DNA of 64,000 nt from Rhizobiaceae bacterium (GTDB taxonomy: Bacteria; Pseudomonadota; Alphaproteobacteria; Rhizobiales; Rhizobiaceae): contig JACVCH010000021.1 in the NCBI GenBank assembly GCA_016742175.1, positions 1-64,000 of the forward strand, read 5' to 3'. The notes beneath the pieces were generated by a model. The model did not search any database, was not told where the DNA came from, and saw only the letters and a list, made by a program, of their open reading frames with translations. Every line of letters starts with the position of its first letter. Within the stretch, counting starts at the first letter, position 1. Of the stretch, positions 1-9,296 are shown one piece after another. The position numbers and the translations under genes are program-made.

Positions 1-3000
1 GTCATCGCCCGCCCCGCCATGGAGCACGTCGCGGCCGTCGTCGCCGAAGAGATAGTCACGCCCCTCGCCGCCCATCAGCGCATCGTCGCCCGCCCCGCCC
101 AGCATCGTGTCGTCGCCGCCATGGCCGATCAGCGTGTCGGCAACGGCACCCCCCACCAGCACGTCCGCCGCGCCCGTCCCCACCTGGTACGCCGGACCCG
201 ACCCCGAAGACGGCCCGGGAACCGACGGACCATCGCCGTCATCGTCCCCGCACGACCCATGATCGTCGTCGTCATGATCATCATCGTCGTGATCGTCATC
301 GTCGTGATCGTCGTCGTCACCCACCGACGGCGAGCCGAAATACGTCACCGAATGCCCGTTCGCCGAAACCGTCCGGCTCCCGTCCCCATTCACCACCTCA
401 ACATAATCCGCCCCGTCCCCGCCAAGGTCGATCACATCCTGAGGCCGCAAAGCCCCCACGATCGTGTCATTCCCACCATTCGACCGGAAAACGATCCGAT
501 GCGCAGACGTCAAACCGCTGATGTCGATAACGTCATCGCCATCCGACCCCTCCAGAGTGATCGTGCTCATCAGCAGGCTCGTGGACGTGAAATCGCCGTG
601 GACGTTGAAGAGGTCACCACCGCCATGACCGTTGACCACGATCTCCTCGATGTTGTCGAGTTCGGCAATGACGGTCCCGTTGCGGGTAATGACGATCTCG
701 GCATTCGCGTTCAGAATCGCGATTCCGGCCGCCACTGCCGCGGCTCTCGTGTAGATGTCATAGGCTTCCTGGGACGCGTCGCCCGCGACGTGGAATTCAT
801 CGACGCCCGCGCCGCCATCGACGAAGTCGCGGCCGTCGCCCGATCGCCACAGGATCGTGTCTGCTCCGCCGCCGCCGGCGACGATGTCGTTGCCCGCACC
901 GCCCGCGAGTATGTCGGCTCCGCCACCGCCATCAAGGTTGTCGTCGCCACCGAAGCCGAGAACGATTTGCGTTACACCAGGCCCGATGTAGGTATCCGAC
1001 GCATTGCTACCTGCAACGATTGTGCCCGCCTGTCCCTGGAAGGCCAGACGCTCGATGCCGATGAGCGTATCGCTGCCCTCCGAACCATTCAGGGCATTCA
1101 AGTCCGTAACCACGATGCGACCCGCACCGTCGCGTGCGAAATTGAAGTCGGTCACCGGACCGGCATATTCTGCAACGTCGTTTGCGCCCGCGCCGCCATC
1201 GAGAACATCGTCGCCCTCGCCGCCATTGAGCACATCGGCGCCACCTGCGCCTCCGATCAGCGTGTCGTCGCCGAGGCCGCCGTTCAGGATATCGTTGCCG
1301 CCGCGGCCGATGAGCAGATTTGGAGCATCGGTGCCGTCCAGCTCATCGGCGATACCGTTCTGGCCCACCCGGGCCGTCATCTGCGACGTGATCGTTTCCG
1401 TAAAGCCGCCAAGGTCGGTGAAGCTGACGACGACGCGGAAGAAGCCGTCATTGATGCCGGTGTCGTACACAAGCGGGCTGCCGCCGTCGTCGACATTGGC
1501 CCAGCCGTCAAGACCATTCATCGAATGCTGCCAGACAACCGTATAGGCAGAGTCCGCCGGCGGCCGGCCATTTTCGTCTTGAATGCCCGTAAGGTCGACC
1601 GACAGCAGATTGTTCTCGCCCGTGATGATCGGCAGGCCTGTCGCCGGGCGGTTGCCGATCACGACGTCGATATCGGCAAAGCTGATCCGCTCGATATTGT
1701 AGAGCGTGTCGCGGCCGTCCGGCTGCCGGTTGCGGCCCGTGATCGGGTCGATCTCTCCCACGGTCTGCGTAGTGTGGTCGACGGTGATGCTGCCGTCATC
1801 ATTGTAGAGAATCTGGTAGTTCGCCCGGATGTCCCAGAAGACGGCCGTATCCGTGCCGCTGTCGTCCCAAAGAATTTCGCGGACGATCTGCAACTGGCCC
1901 GGATTGATCGTGCCGTCCAGCATCCAGCTCGTCAGCGACTTCGTCACGCCATTGAGCGTCATGTTGTCGAGCATGCTGTTGACCGTGGCGATCTCGGCGC
2001 CGCTTCCATCAGCGGCCTGCACCGAGATGCGCACGTTGAGCCAGGCGTCGCCGTCGATGACGTCGTTGCCGCCGCGTCCTTCGATCGTGTCGGAGCCGCC
2101 ACCGCCGAGCAGGATGTTGCCGCCGTTGAAGATCAGTTCCGAGGTGCCGGACTGGCCGTTCTCCCACGAGCCGTCCGCGCGATATTCGCCCAGTGTCATC
2201 AGGCCGGCCTTGATGATCTCGTCGAGGCCCGCGATGCGGTCGATGGCCGCCTGGTTGAGCTCGTTGTAGAGGAAATTGCCTTCCGGCGTCGGGTCGATCA
2301 CCGCTTCCTCGATGTCGTCGGAGCTGCGGTCGTCGCCGCGGATGACATCGTCGCGGTTCCAGCCCGAGATCGCCTCGACCTGGCTGAAGCGGTCGCGCAG
2401 GACCTCCAGCGGAAGCGAGTCGAAGACGGGGAAGTTCATGTCGGCGTCGGCAGCGGTCGCCTGCCCCTTGTAGATGACCCAGTCGTGGCCCCACATGCCG
2501 ATGAACTTCTGGATCCCTTCGCCGGCCACCATGATGTCGTCGCCGGAATCGGCGTCATAGTCGGTGTCGCCGGAGCCGCCATCGATGACGTCGTGGCCGA
2601 TGATGGTCGAGTTGAAGAACAGTTCGCCATTGTCGCCGGCGATGTAGTCGAAGCCGCCGCCGCCCTCGATCCAGTCATTGCCCTCGTTGCCGAACAGCAT
2701 GCCCATGCCGTCGCCGCCGAACAGGAAGTCGTCGTCCCGGCCGCCGCGGATTTCGCCGTCGTCGAAGCCGGAGACGAGGTAGTCCTTGCCCGCGCCGCCG
2801 AAGATCAGCGACATGCCGGTGCCGTCGACGATGACGTCGTTGCCGGACTCGCCCTTCAGCACCGAGATGGCGCCGATGTCGGTGCCGGCCGAGGTGATGA
2901 TGTCGTCGCCCTCCCCGCCATTGATGCTGTCGACGCCGTAGCCGGCCTCGATGCGGTCATCGCCCGCCCCGCCCCAGACCGTGTCGTCGCCGCCGCCCGA

Positions 3001-5946
3001 GACGATGTGGTCGTCGTTCCCGGTGCCCTGGATGACGATGTGGTCGAGCCCGTTGTAGCGGATATACTCCGCCGTCCCGTCGCCATCTGCGTCCCGGCGC
3101 TCGACGAGCGCCGAGATCGCCTGCAGGAGCGGATTGGAGTGCTGGGGATCTTCCAGCTCCGTGACCGCCATTTGCGTATTGTAGTTCATGTAGAGGGTGT
3201 GGTCGGGCACCGTGAAGATGTCCGCCGGCAGGGTCAGGCCCGTATCGGCGATGTCGGTGTTGCGCATCACCATCTTGGCGAGCGAGTTGTTTTCCAGTTC
3301 GGTCAGGAGGTTGAGGCCCTGCGTGCGCGACAGGTAGTAGAACCGGTCCGAATCCTGCAGGTTTTCCATCTGGAGCTGGAAGATGAAGGAGAAGGTGGAT
3401 CCCAGCATGCCGCCGAAGGCCATCTTCTTTTCGGCAAGGCCGCCGATCCACAGGTCGACATTGTCGAGCCCGCCGAGCTTTTCGGCATGGATGCCGACGG
3501 CGTTGAGAAAGTCGAGCCGGTCGGCAGGCGCGCCGGCGCCACCGAAAACGAGCAGCATCGCCGCGTCGCGCTTGTCTTCGAGCGTCAGCGCCGTCGTGAT
3601 CGAGACATGCGTGCCATAGGCGGCGATGAAGTTGATGATCGATTCCGGGTTCTTCAGGTTGAGCGCGAAATCCGCCCAGCTCGTATAGGGCCGCAGGAGC
3701 TGGTCACCATTGGCCATCTCCGTGAACTGCGCGCGCGCCTGATTCAGCGTCGGCATGCCGGTATCCCGGCCGCGGGCGATGTTGATGGCGGCAAGGTCGA
3801 GCGGAATGCCGACGAGCTGGTTGCGCAGGACGTCGGTGACGAATTCGTCGATCTCGTTGCCGCGCTGCGCCGACATGCCGACCGCGATCGCACCGGCCAT
3901 CTGCGCCTGCGAGATGCCGGACCCACCGAATTCGACCGGGTTCAGGAAGGCGTGGAAGAGGTCGATATTGTCCTTGGTGCCGTCTTCATAGGTGCGGTCG
4001 ACGGTCTGGTTCAGCATCGAATGGCCGAAGCGATAGACCACGTTCGCGAATTCCGCGAAGATCGCCGGATTGATCTCCACGTCCGGCTCGACGAGGAAGA
4101 TGTCGACGTCGGGCTGGATCTTGCGCGCGAACTCTTCGAAGACGAGGTGCTGGTACTGCATTTCGGTCGTGAAGCGCGCCGCCTGGAACAGGCGTTCGCC
4201 GTCCCAATTGCCGTTCGCATCGTGCCATTCGGCGATGAAAGCCTCATCGTTCGTCGCGAGGATCGTTGCCTTCATCTGCTCGACCAAGCGGTTGTGCTCG
4301 GCGTGAAAGACATAATGCACCGCCGTAAGGCCGATATTCTCGTTGCCGCGCCCGTCGCCGGTGATGAAATGCGCATCGAGAAGTTCGTTGTCGTAGGAGG
4401 TCTGCTGGCCACGGATAAACCCGCCGCTGTAGCCGAGCGCGTCGTCGCCATCGCGCTGCAGTACGCCGCCCGCCAGGACGGGTGCTGCTGCGTGCGCGAT
4501 GTCGTCCAGGAAGGCGTTGGGGATGCGAATGGCGCCGACCTCGGTCGGATTGACCGGGGTAACGACGCCGAGTCCATTCACGGTAGCCGAAACGACGAGA
4601 TCGTCCGCCGTGTTCGGAATGCCGTCGGCGCCGATGCCGATGATGACCTGCGCGAAGCCGGTCTCCGGATGAGGAATGAAGTTGCCGTAGGGGTCGGTGC
4701 GCAGAAGCGGCACCATGCCGACATCCGCGTCCGTCAGCTCAATGCCGAGCATCGTGCGCGCCTGCGCCTTGACATCGCCCCACGTCGCCAGCGTGTTGGC
4801 TTCGGTCCCTTCCAGGAGGAGGCCGGTCGCAACCGGCTTTCCGCCGACCATGACATATTCGCGCAGGAACACCTGATGCGAGGCGTGCGAGGTGTAGGTC
4901 TGGTTCTGGTCGACCCAGGGCGTCGTGACGTTGCCCGCATCCTCGCCGACCGACGCGCGCGTCAGCGCCATGAAGTTGGTATGCGGCGAGGCCGAGTTGT
5001 AAAGCGGATCGTCGGTCTGGAGCGGAATGTAGACCGTGCCGTTGCCGCCCTTCTTCACGAGGTCGAGGCCGTGGTCGAAGAACTGCCCGAACAGCGTGAA
5101 CCAGGAATTGTAGGGCGCCGACAGGCCTTCGTCGGGCGAGACGTTGGGCAACAGGACGGTGTTGCCGTCCATCTGGATACCGTAGTCGTCCAACAGGGCG
5201 TCGAACGCGGCGGCGTCCGTCTGGATTTGCACCAGTTCCGCCTGTTCCTGCGTGAGCGCGGCCTCAGCCGCTGCAAGGGCGTCGAGAAGCGGCTGAAGAT
5301 CTGCAATATCCTCGACGTCTACGACGGCCTGTTGTGCCGCTCCAACGGCGGCCTGTGCGGTTGCGACATCGGCCTGCGCGTTTGCCAGCGCCTCGGAAAA
5401 GTCCGGCTGGTTGAGGTAGGCCGCGCGGATTTCGGTCACCGCCGCCGGAATGTCCGCCTCGTCAAGTCCCGCATGGCGCAGGGCTGCGGCGATCACGGCC
5501 GGATTGGCGAGCGTCTGGTCGACGATCAGGTTCGAGATGATGCGCGGGTCGGCATCGACGAGCGTGCCGCCGCCGAGCCCACCCGGACCGAACGGCGCGC
5601 CATGCTCGCCATAGTTCCCATCCGTGAACGTAACCTCGCCCTGCGACCCCTGCCCGAAGGTGATCTGATCGTCACTCTCATTGACCCAGTTCGGGCTCGT
5701 CAGGCGCGGAAAGGGCTCGCCCGAGGCGCCCCACTTTTCGCGGCCGGGAACGAGATTGTTGAACGAGCCGTCGACGGTGCGAAGGCCATCCGGCAGAAGC
5801 GGGCTTTCGACGAGTTCGCGCAGTTCGTCCCCGATCTCGCCCACGACCCCTTGGCCATGGAGCTGCTCGATCGCGTCGCTATGCGCCTCCGCGATCTTGA
5901 TCTGCTTGAGGATGAATTCGAGGTCGTGACGAACGAGCGTGACCAT
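1..5946 (-). CDS. Secreted animal-type haem peroxidase with RTX calcium-binding repeats (3' end outside window)
   Basis: Reads from ATG at 5946 (GGGAG ribosome site just upstream) through 1982 codons to the left edge with no stop. The N-terminal half is an animal-type haem peroxidase: distal histidine in GQFFDHGLD (His292), proximal histidine in YRFGHSM (His642), and the family signature LAAINIARGRD. An Ala/Gln/Glu-rich segment (about residues 185-252, likely coiled coil) sits before the distal-His region. From about residue 960 the protein is dominated by GGxGxDxxx nonapeptide RTX repeats, in clusters near 2950, 2700, 2100, 1250, 900 and 1-160. There is no N-terminal signal peptide, as expected for type I secretion; no type I secretion genes are in the window. 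An (Asp4-His)x4 tract lies near the end. Expected to be an extracellular, Ca-dependent peroxidase; the substrate cannot be told. Confidence 0.9.
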   Translation of the reverse strand, partial: MVTLVRHDLEFILKQIKIAEAHSDAIEQLHGQGVVGEIGDELRELVESPLLPDGLRTVDGSFNNLVPGREKWGASGEPFPRLTSPNWVNESDDQITFGQGSQGEVTFTDGNYGEHGAPFGPGGLGGGTLVDADPRIISNLIVDQTLANPAVIAAALRHAGLDEADIPAAVTEIRAAYLNQPDFSEALANAQADVATAQAAVGAAQQAVVDVEDIADLQPLLDALAAAEAALTQEQAELVQIQTDAAAFDALLDDYGIQMDGNTVLLPNVSPDEGLSAPYNSWFTLFGQFFDHGLDLVKKGGNGTVYIPLQTDDPLYNSASPHTNFMALTRASVGEDAGNVTTPWVDQNQTYTSHASHQVFLREYVMVGGKPVATGLLLEGTEANTLATWGDVKAQARTMLGIELTDADVGMVPLLRTDPYGNFIPHPETGFAQVIIGIGADGIPNTADDLVVSATVNGLGVVTPVNPTEVGAIRIPNAFLDDIAHAAAPVLAGGVLQRDGDDALGYSGGFIRGQQTSYDNELLDAHFITGDGRGNENIGLTAVHYVFHAEHNRLVEQMKATILATNDEAFIAEWHDANGNWDGERLFQAARFTTEMQYQHLVFEEFARKIQPDVDIFLVEPDVEINPAIFAEFANVVYRFGHSMLNQTVDRTYEDGTKDNIDLFHAFLNPVEFGGSGISQAQMAGAIAVGMSAQRGNEIDEFVTDVLRNQLVGIPLDLAAINIARGRDTGMPTLNQARAQFTEMANGDQLLRPYTSWADFALNLKNPESIINFIAAYGTHVSITTALTLEDKRDAAMLLVFGGAGAPADRLDFLNAVGIHAEKLGGLDNVDLWIGGLAEKKMAFGGMLGSTFSFIFQLQMENLQDSDRFYYLSRTQGLNLLTELENNSLAKMVMRNTDIADTGLTLPADIFTVPDHTLYMNYNTQMAVTELEDPQHSNPLLQAISALVERRDADGDGTAEYIRYNGLDHIVIQGTGNDDHIVSGGGDDTVWGGAGDDRIEAGYGVDSINGGEGDDIITSAGTDIGAISVLKGESGNDVIVDGTGMSLIFGGAGKDYLVSGFDDGEIRGGRDDDFLFGGDGMGMLFGNEGNDWIEGGGGFDYIAGDNGELFFNSTIIGHDVIDGGSGDTDYDADSGDDIMVAGEGIQKFIGMWGHDWVIYKGQATAADADMNFPVFDSLPLEVLRDRFSQVEAISGWNRDDVIRGDDRSSDDIEEAVIDPTPEGNFLYNELNQAAIDRIAGLDEIIKAGLMTLGEYRADGSWENGQSGTSELIFNGGNILLGGGGSDTIEGRGGNDVIDGDAWLNVRISVQAADGSGAEIATVNSMLDNMTLNGVTKSLTSWMLDGTINPGQLQIVREILWDDSGTDTAVFWDIRANYQILYNDDGSITVDHTTQTVGEIDPITGRNRQPDGRDTLYNIERISFADIDVVIGNRPATGLPIITGENNLLSVDLTGIQDENGRPPADSAYTVVWQHSMNGLDGWANVDDGGSPLVYDTGINDGFFRVVVSFTDLGGFTETITSQMTARVGQNGIADELDGTDAPNLLIGRGGNDILNGGLGDDTLIGGAGGADVLNGGEGDDVLDGGAGANDVAEYAGPVTDFNFARDGAGRIVVTDLNALNGSEGSDTLIGIERLAFQGQAGTIVAGSNASDTYIGPGVTQIVLGFGGDDNLDGGGGADILAGGAGNDIVAGGGGADTILWRSGDGRDFVDGGAGVDEFHVAGDASQEAYDIYTRAAAVAAGIAILNANAEIVITRNGTVIAELDNIEEIVVNGHGGGDLFNVHGDFTSTSLLMSTITLEGSDGDDVIDISGLTSAHRIVFRSNGGNDTIVGALRPQDVIDLGGDGADYVEVVNGDGSRTVSANGHSVTYFGSPSVGDDDDHDDDDHDDDDHDDDDHGSCGDDDGDGPSVPGPSSGSGPAYQVGTGAADVLVGGAVADTLIGHGGDDTMLGGAGDDALMGGEGRDYLFGDDGRDVLHGGAGDD
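259..318 (-). repeat. In-frame (Asp-Asp-Asp-Asp-His)x4 repeat in the RTX peroxidase
   Basis: Four consecutive 15-bp units encode DDDDH four times, immediately followed by a Gly-Ser-Cys-Gly-Asp-rich stretch. The codons vary (GAC/GAT, CAC/CAT), so the peptide rather than the DNA is conserved. The tract lies between RTX clusters and would be strongly acidic with regularly spaced imidazoles, suitable for binding divalent metal. Function is inference. Confidence 0.85.
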
Positions 5947-6109
5947 GACTGTCTCCCTTGACCTTTTGGTCTCTTGATCCCCCGGGAGGTTGCCGCCAGA
6001 CGATCGCCCGCGGATGGTCCTTCCCATGTGGCCTCAATAGTGGGTGCAGCCCCGCCCCGGCATAATGCCGATAGGTCTGACGAATGAATTCACCCTATGG
6101 GGAAGCGAA

Positions 6110-6150
6110 GTCGAGGCGCTCGACTGCGACCCGCCTTGACTTTAGTCGAG
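6110..6150. promoter_or_regulatory. Clustered GTCGAG inverted repeats upstream of the kinase gene
   Basis: The 285-bp region between the peroxidase (leftward) and the kinase (rightward) has no gene. It contains GTCGAG (6110-6115), CTCGACT (6119-6125) and AGTCGAG (6144-6150), forming nested dyads, and TTGACT (6136-6141), which resembles a -35 box. A small dyad (GACC-N4-GGTC, 5960-5971) lies next to the peroxidase ribosome site. These could be binding sites of the response regulator encoded just downstream; this is inference. Confidence 0.3.
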
Positions 6151-6231
6151 GTGGAAACATGCCTTTCGGCCATGGTTGTGCAATCATTTCGCCTGTATTC
6201 TGCGATTGCTGGTCATTCGAAGGACAGGACA

Positions 6232-7641
6232 GTGGCTCTAGCGGATTTCGACTTGCCCCGACTTGGACTGCCCGCTTGGCGTCTTCAGATGAGCCTGCGC
6301 GCGCAGTTCGCGATCGCCGGCGGCGCGCTGATGCTGACGGCGATGGTGCTCGGCGGGCTCTACATCACGCACACGGCGACGCAGAAATCGATCGAGAGCC
6401 GGGCCGCCTCCACCGGCCTTCTCGTCAGCCGCATGCTCGATCCCTATGTCGACGAGTTGAGCGCGGCGGGCGCGCTGGCGTCCGACGATCGCGGTTCGCT
6501 CGACGCGCTCCTCGGCTCGCAGCATCTGAGCGCCCGCTTTCCCCATCTCGACATCTGGGACCGGGACGGCACGATCGTCTATTCCCGGTCCGACAACATC
6601 ATGGGGCTGAGCTTCGCCTCCTCCGCAGCGCTGCGGGCCGCCTTCGCCGGCGAGTTTTCCGCGCGGCTGACCGATCTGGCCGCCAGCGAACACAGGATGC
6701 GCGGCTTCAAGGAGCAATTCCTCGAAATCTACATCCCGCTGCGCGATTCGGTTTCAGGCGAGATAGTCGCCGTCGCCGAGATCCACGAGATCACCGACGA
6801 GCTCGACGCCAAGATCGCCTTCATCCAGCGCCAGGTCTGGATCGTTCTCGCCTTTTCCACCCTTCTCCTGATGGGCTCGCTCTACGGCATCGTCGCCCAC
6901 GGCACGCGCACCATCGCACTCCAGCACGAGCGTCTCCAGCGCCAGCTCGGCGAGCTTCGCCTCGCCCATCGCGAGATCGAGCAGCTCAACCAGCGCGTCC
7001 AGAAGGCCTCGCGGCAGTTCGCCCGCAACAACGAGCGCATGCTCCGCCAGGTCGGCGCCGACCTCCATGACGGCCCCGCGCAACTGGTCGCACTCGCAGC
7101 CATGAAGGTCGGCCGCATCACCGAGCTCGAACCGGAGGATCAGCGCACGGAAGCAACCCGGATGAAGTCGCTGCTTGACGAGGCGCTGACCGACATCCGC
7201 GCCATCTCGAAGGGCCTGATGCTGCCCGAAATCCAGGACATGCAGATAGAGGCCGTCGTCCGGCGCGCGGTCAGCCTGCACGAATTGCGCACCGGAACCG
7301 CGGTCCAGTACGAGTTTAGCGGCGAGAGCGGCGTCCTGCCTGCCGCGCTCAACGTCTGCGTCTTCCGCTTCGTCCAGGAGGGCCTGACCAACGCCTTCTG
7401 GCATGCCGACGGTCGGGACCAGACGGTCGTCTGCCATGTCGGCGAAGGCGAGGTCGCGGTGTCCGTCAGCGACGGAGGCGGCCTTGGCCGAACGCCACAG
7501 CGCGTCGATGGCGGGCTTGGCCTCGGCGCCATGCGCGACCGCGTCGAGAGCCTCGGCGGCACCCTGGAGATCGGCCGCATGCCCGATGGCGGCGCACGCG
7601 TCTCGATCGTGCTGCCGATCGCCGGAGGCCAAGACGAATGA
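6232..7641 (+). CDS. Membrane sensor histidine kinase, NarX/DegS type (HisKA_3)
   Basis: Start chosen at GTG 6232 because AAGGA lies 7 bases upstream; in-frame ATGs exist at 6171 and 6289. 469 aa. Two membrane segments (about residues 20-45 and 205-228) flank a roughly 160-residue periplasmic sensor region. A short coiled linker leads to the dimerisation/phosphoacceptor motif LHDGPAQLVAL and a HATPase domain (FRFVQEGLTNAFWHA N-box; GLGLGAMRDRV G-box). This is the family that phosphorylates NarL/FixJ-type regulators. The stop overlaps the start of the next gene (ATGA), so this is a co-translated pair. The signal is unknown. Confidence 0.88.
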   Translation: MALADFDLPRLGLPAWRLQMSLRAQFAIAGGALMLTAMVLGGLYITHTATQKSIESRAASTGLLVSRMLDPYVDELSAAGALASDDRGSLDALLGSQHLSARFPHLDIWDRDGTIVYSRSDNIMGLSFASSAALRAAFAGEFSARLTDLAASEHRMRGFKEQFLEIYIPLRDSVSGEIVAVAEIHEITDELDAKIAFIQRQVWIVLAFSTLLLMGSLYGIVAHGTRTIALQHERLQRQLGELRLAHREIEQLNQRVQKASRQFARNNERMLRQVGADLHDGPAQLVALAAMKVGRITELEPEDQRTEATRMKSLLDEALTDIRAISKGLMLPEIQDMQIEAVVRRAVSLHELRTGTAVQYEFSGESGVLPAALNVCVFRFVQEGLTNAFWHADGRDQTVVCHVGEGEVAVSVSDGGGLGRTPQRVDGGLGLGAMRDRVESLGGTLEIGRMPDGGARVSIVLPIAGGQDE

Positions 7642-8309
7642 ATCCGCTGTCCGTTGTCGTCGTCGACGATCATTCGCTGTTCCGCGCCGGCGTGATCAGT
7701 TGCCTGGAGCGTGACCCGGCGATCCGCGTCGTCGGCGAAGGCGCGTCGGGCCGCGAAGCCGTGTCGCTGTGCGCCGCCGGCAATCCCCTTGTCGCGCTGA
7801 TCGACATCTCGATGCCCGATGACGGCATTGCCGCGGTCGGCGAGATCGCGGCGATGAAGCTCGACACGCGCATCATCATGCTGACGGTGTCCGAAAACGA
7901 GGACGACGTCCTGCGCGCGCTCGACGCCGGCGCCGTCGGCTACGTGCTCAAGGGCGTGTCGGGTCCCGAACTGGTCGATGCCGTCAAGACGGTCGCGGCC
8001 GGCGAAACCTTCGTCTCGCCCAACCTTGCCGTGCGCCTCGTGACGATCCTGGCGGGCAGCAAGCAGAAGCGGCAGGTCGACACCCTGTCGGCGCAGGAGA
8101 CCCGAACCCTCCAGTTCGTCGCGCTCGGCATGAACAACCGCGAATGCGCCGCCCAGCTCGGCGTCAGCGAGCAGACGGTCAAATATCACATGACCAACAT
8201 CATGAAGAAGCTCGGCGTGCGAAACCGCGTCGAGGCCGCCCTCGTCGCCCGCACCGAATGGGGCTCGCTCGCCGCGCAATCCCTCGCCGAAACGGCAGAT
8301 CATCTGTAG
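7638..8309 (+). CDS. NarL/FixJ-family response regulator
   Basis: 223 aa. Receiver domain with acidic pocket VVDDH, phosphoacceptor Asp56 (LIDISMP) and the conserved Lys in VLKGV; then a LuxR-type helix-turn-helix (LSAQETRTLQFVALGMNN...VSEQTVKYHMTNIMKKLGV). Overlaps the kinase stop codon by 4 bases, so it is the cognate partner. Target genes are unknown; the divergent peroxidase and the downstream permease are the nearest candidates. Confidence 0.92.
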   Translation: MNPLSVVVVDDHSLFRAGVISCLERDPAIRVVGEGASGREAVSLCAAGNPLVALIDISMPDDGIAAVGEIAAMKLDTRIIMLTVSENEDDVLRALDAGAVGYVLKGVSGPELVDAVKTVAAGETFVSPNLAVRLVTILAGSKQKRQVDTLSAQETRTLQFVALGMNNRECAAQLGVSEQTVKYHMTNIMKKLGVRNRVEAALVARTEWGSLAAQSLAETADHL

Positions 8310-8450
8310 CGCCGGTCGAGCCTGGTCCAAGGCTTTCTGCCGCGTGCTCCTGCACGGCTAGGCGTCCCTCGCGCTTGACATGTGGCTCCTTCGGCGCCGA
8401 TCCCCGGCAGCGCGCCGCCATACAGGAAGGGCCGACAGGACAAGGCATAG

Positions 8451-9197
8451 ATGATCGACTGGCTGATACTCGCAACCGCCGCCTTCCTCGCGGGGCTCCT
8501 CAACACCATCGCCGGCGGCGGCACCTTCCTCACCTTCCCCGCCCTCGTTTTCACCGGCGTTCCCATCGTCGCCGCCAATGCGACGAGTGCGGTCGCCGTC
8601 TTTCCCGGCTATCTCGGCGGCGCCATGGGCTTTCGCCGCGAGATCGGCGCCTTCGACCGCCGGCTTCTCCTGAAGATCGTCGCCGTCACCGCTGTCGGCG
8701 GCTTCCTCGGCTCGCTCCTGCTGCTCGTCTCCTCCAACGAGGCGTTTTCGGCCGTCGTCCCCTTTCTCCTCCTCGCGGCGACCGCCGCCTTCGCCTTTGC
8801 CGGCCGCATCCAGGCATGGGCGGCCGCGCATGACTTCGCCAGGCCCGGCGGCGTCGTCGGCACGCTCGCGGTTTCGATCTATGGCGGCTATTTCAACGGC
8901 GGCCTCGGCATCGTCCTCCTCGCGCTCTTCGCCCTGTGGGGCATGCGCGACCTCAATTTGATGAACGGCCTCAAGAACGCGCTGTCCTTCGTCCTGTCCG
9001 CCGTATCCGTCGTCACCTTCACGGTTGCAGGCATCGTCTCGTGGCCGCAGGCCGTCGTCATGATGGCGGCGGCGACGATCGGCGGGTATGCCGGCGCGCC
9101 GCTCGCGCGCGCCCTGCCGCGCGAGGTGGTCAGGGCGATCGTCATCGCCGTCGGCCTTGCCATGAGCGCCGTCTTCTTCTGGCGTCTGATCATGTAG
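8451..9197 (+). CDS. TSUP (TauE/SafE) family membrane permease
   Basis: 248 aa, almost entirely hydrophobic with about 7-8 membrane segments. The typical TSUP N-terminus is visible (LAGLLNTIAGGGTFLTFPAL), with the related second-half repeat GGYFNGGLGIVLLALF. Members export or import sulfite, sulfoacetate or other organic anions; the substrate here cannot be assigned. AAGG precedes the ATG. Lies 141 bp after the regulator, so probably has its own promoter or is weakly linked to that operon. Confidence 0.88.
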   Translation: MIDWLILATAAFLAGLLNTIAGGGTFLTFPALVFTGVPIVAANATSAVAVFPGYLGGAMGFRREIGAFDRRLLLKIVAVTAVGGFLGSLLLLVSSNEAFSAVVPFLLLAATAAFAFAGRIQAWAAAHDFARPGGVVGTLAVSIYGGYFNGGLGIVLLALFALWGMRDLNLMNGLKNALSFVLSAVSVVTFTVAGIVSWPQAVVMMAAATIGGYAGAPLARALPREVVRAIVIAVGLAMSAVFFWRLIM

Positions 9198-9296
9198 GGG
9201 CGCTGCAGCGCGCAACCATTTTCCTTGTCTCCGCGGCGGCCGAGGCGCACCATGAACACGGCGGTGGGCGGACCCAGTCACCGGGAGGAACGGGTC

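Noticed and set aside
1-3010. Short periodic DNA repeats suggesting a CRISPR array or satellite
   Set aside because: Repeats are in-frame 27-bp RTX units with divergent sequence and no constant spacer length; they encode calcium-binding nonapeptides.
19-5961. A 1980-codon open frame on the plus strand opposite the peroxidase
   Set aside because: It is an antisense shadow: the minus strand carries clear peroxidase and RTX motifs, while the plus-strand translation is Arg/Val/Ala-rich with no domain. Long shadows of this sort also lie opposite 9297-10736, 24649-26706, 26977-28635, 34609-36705 and 56643-58451.
6136-6164. Sigma-70 promoter for the kinase gene
   Set aside because: TTGACT is present, but no acceptable -10 box occurs at 16-18 bp.
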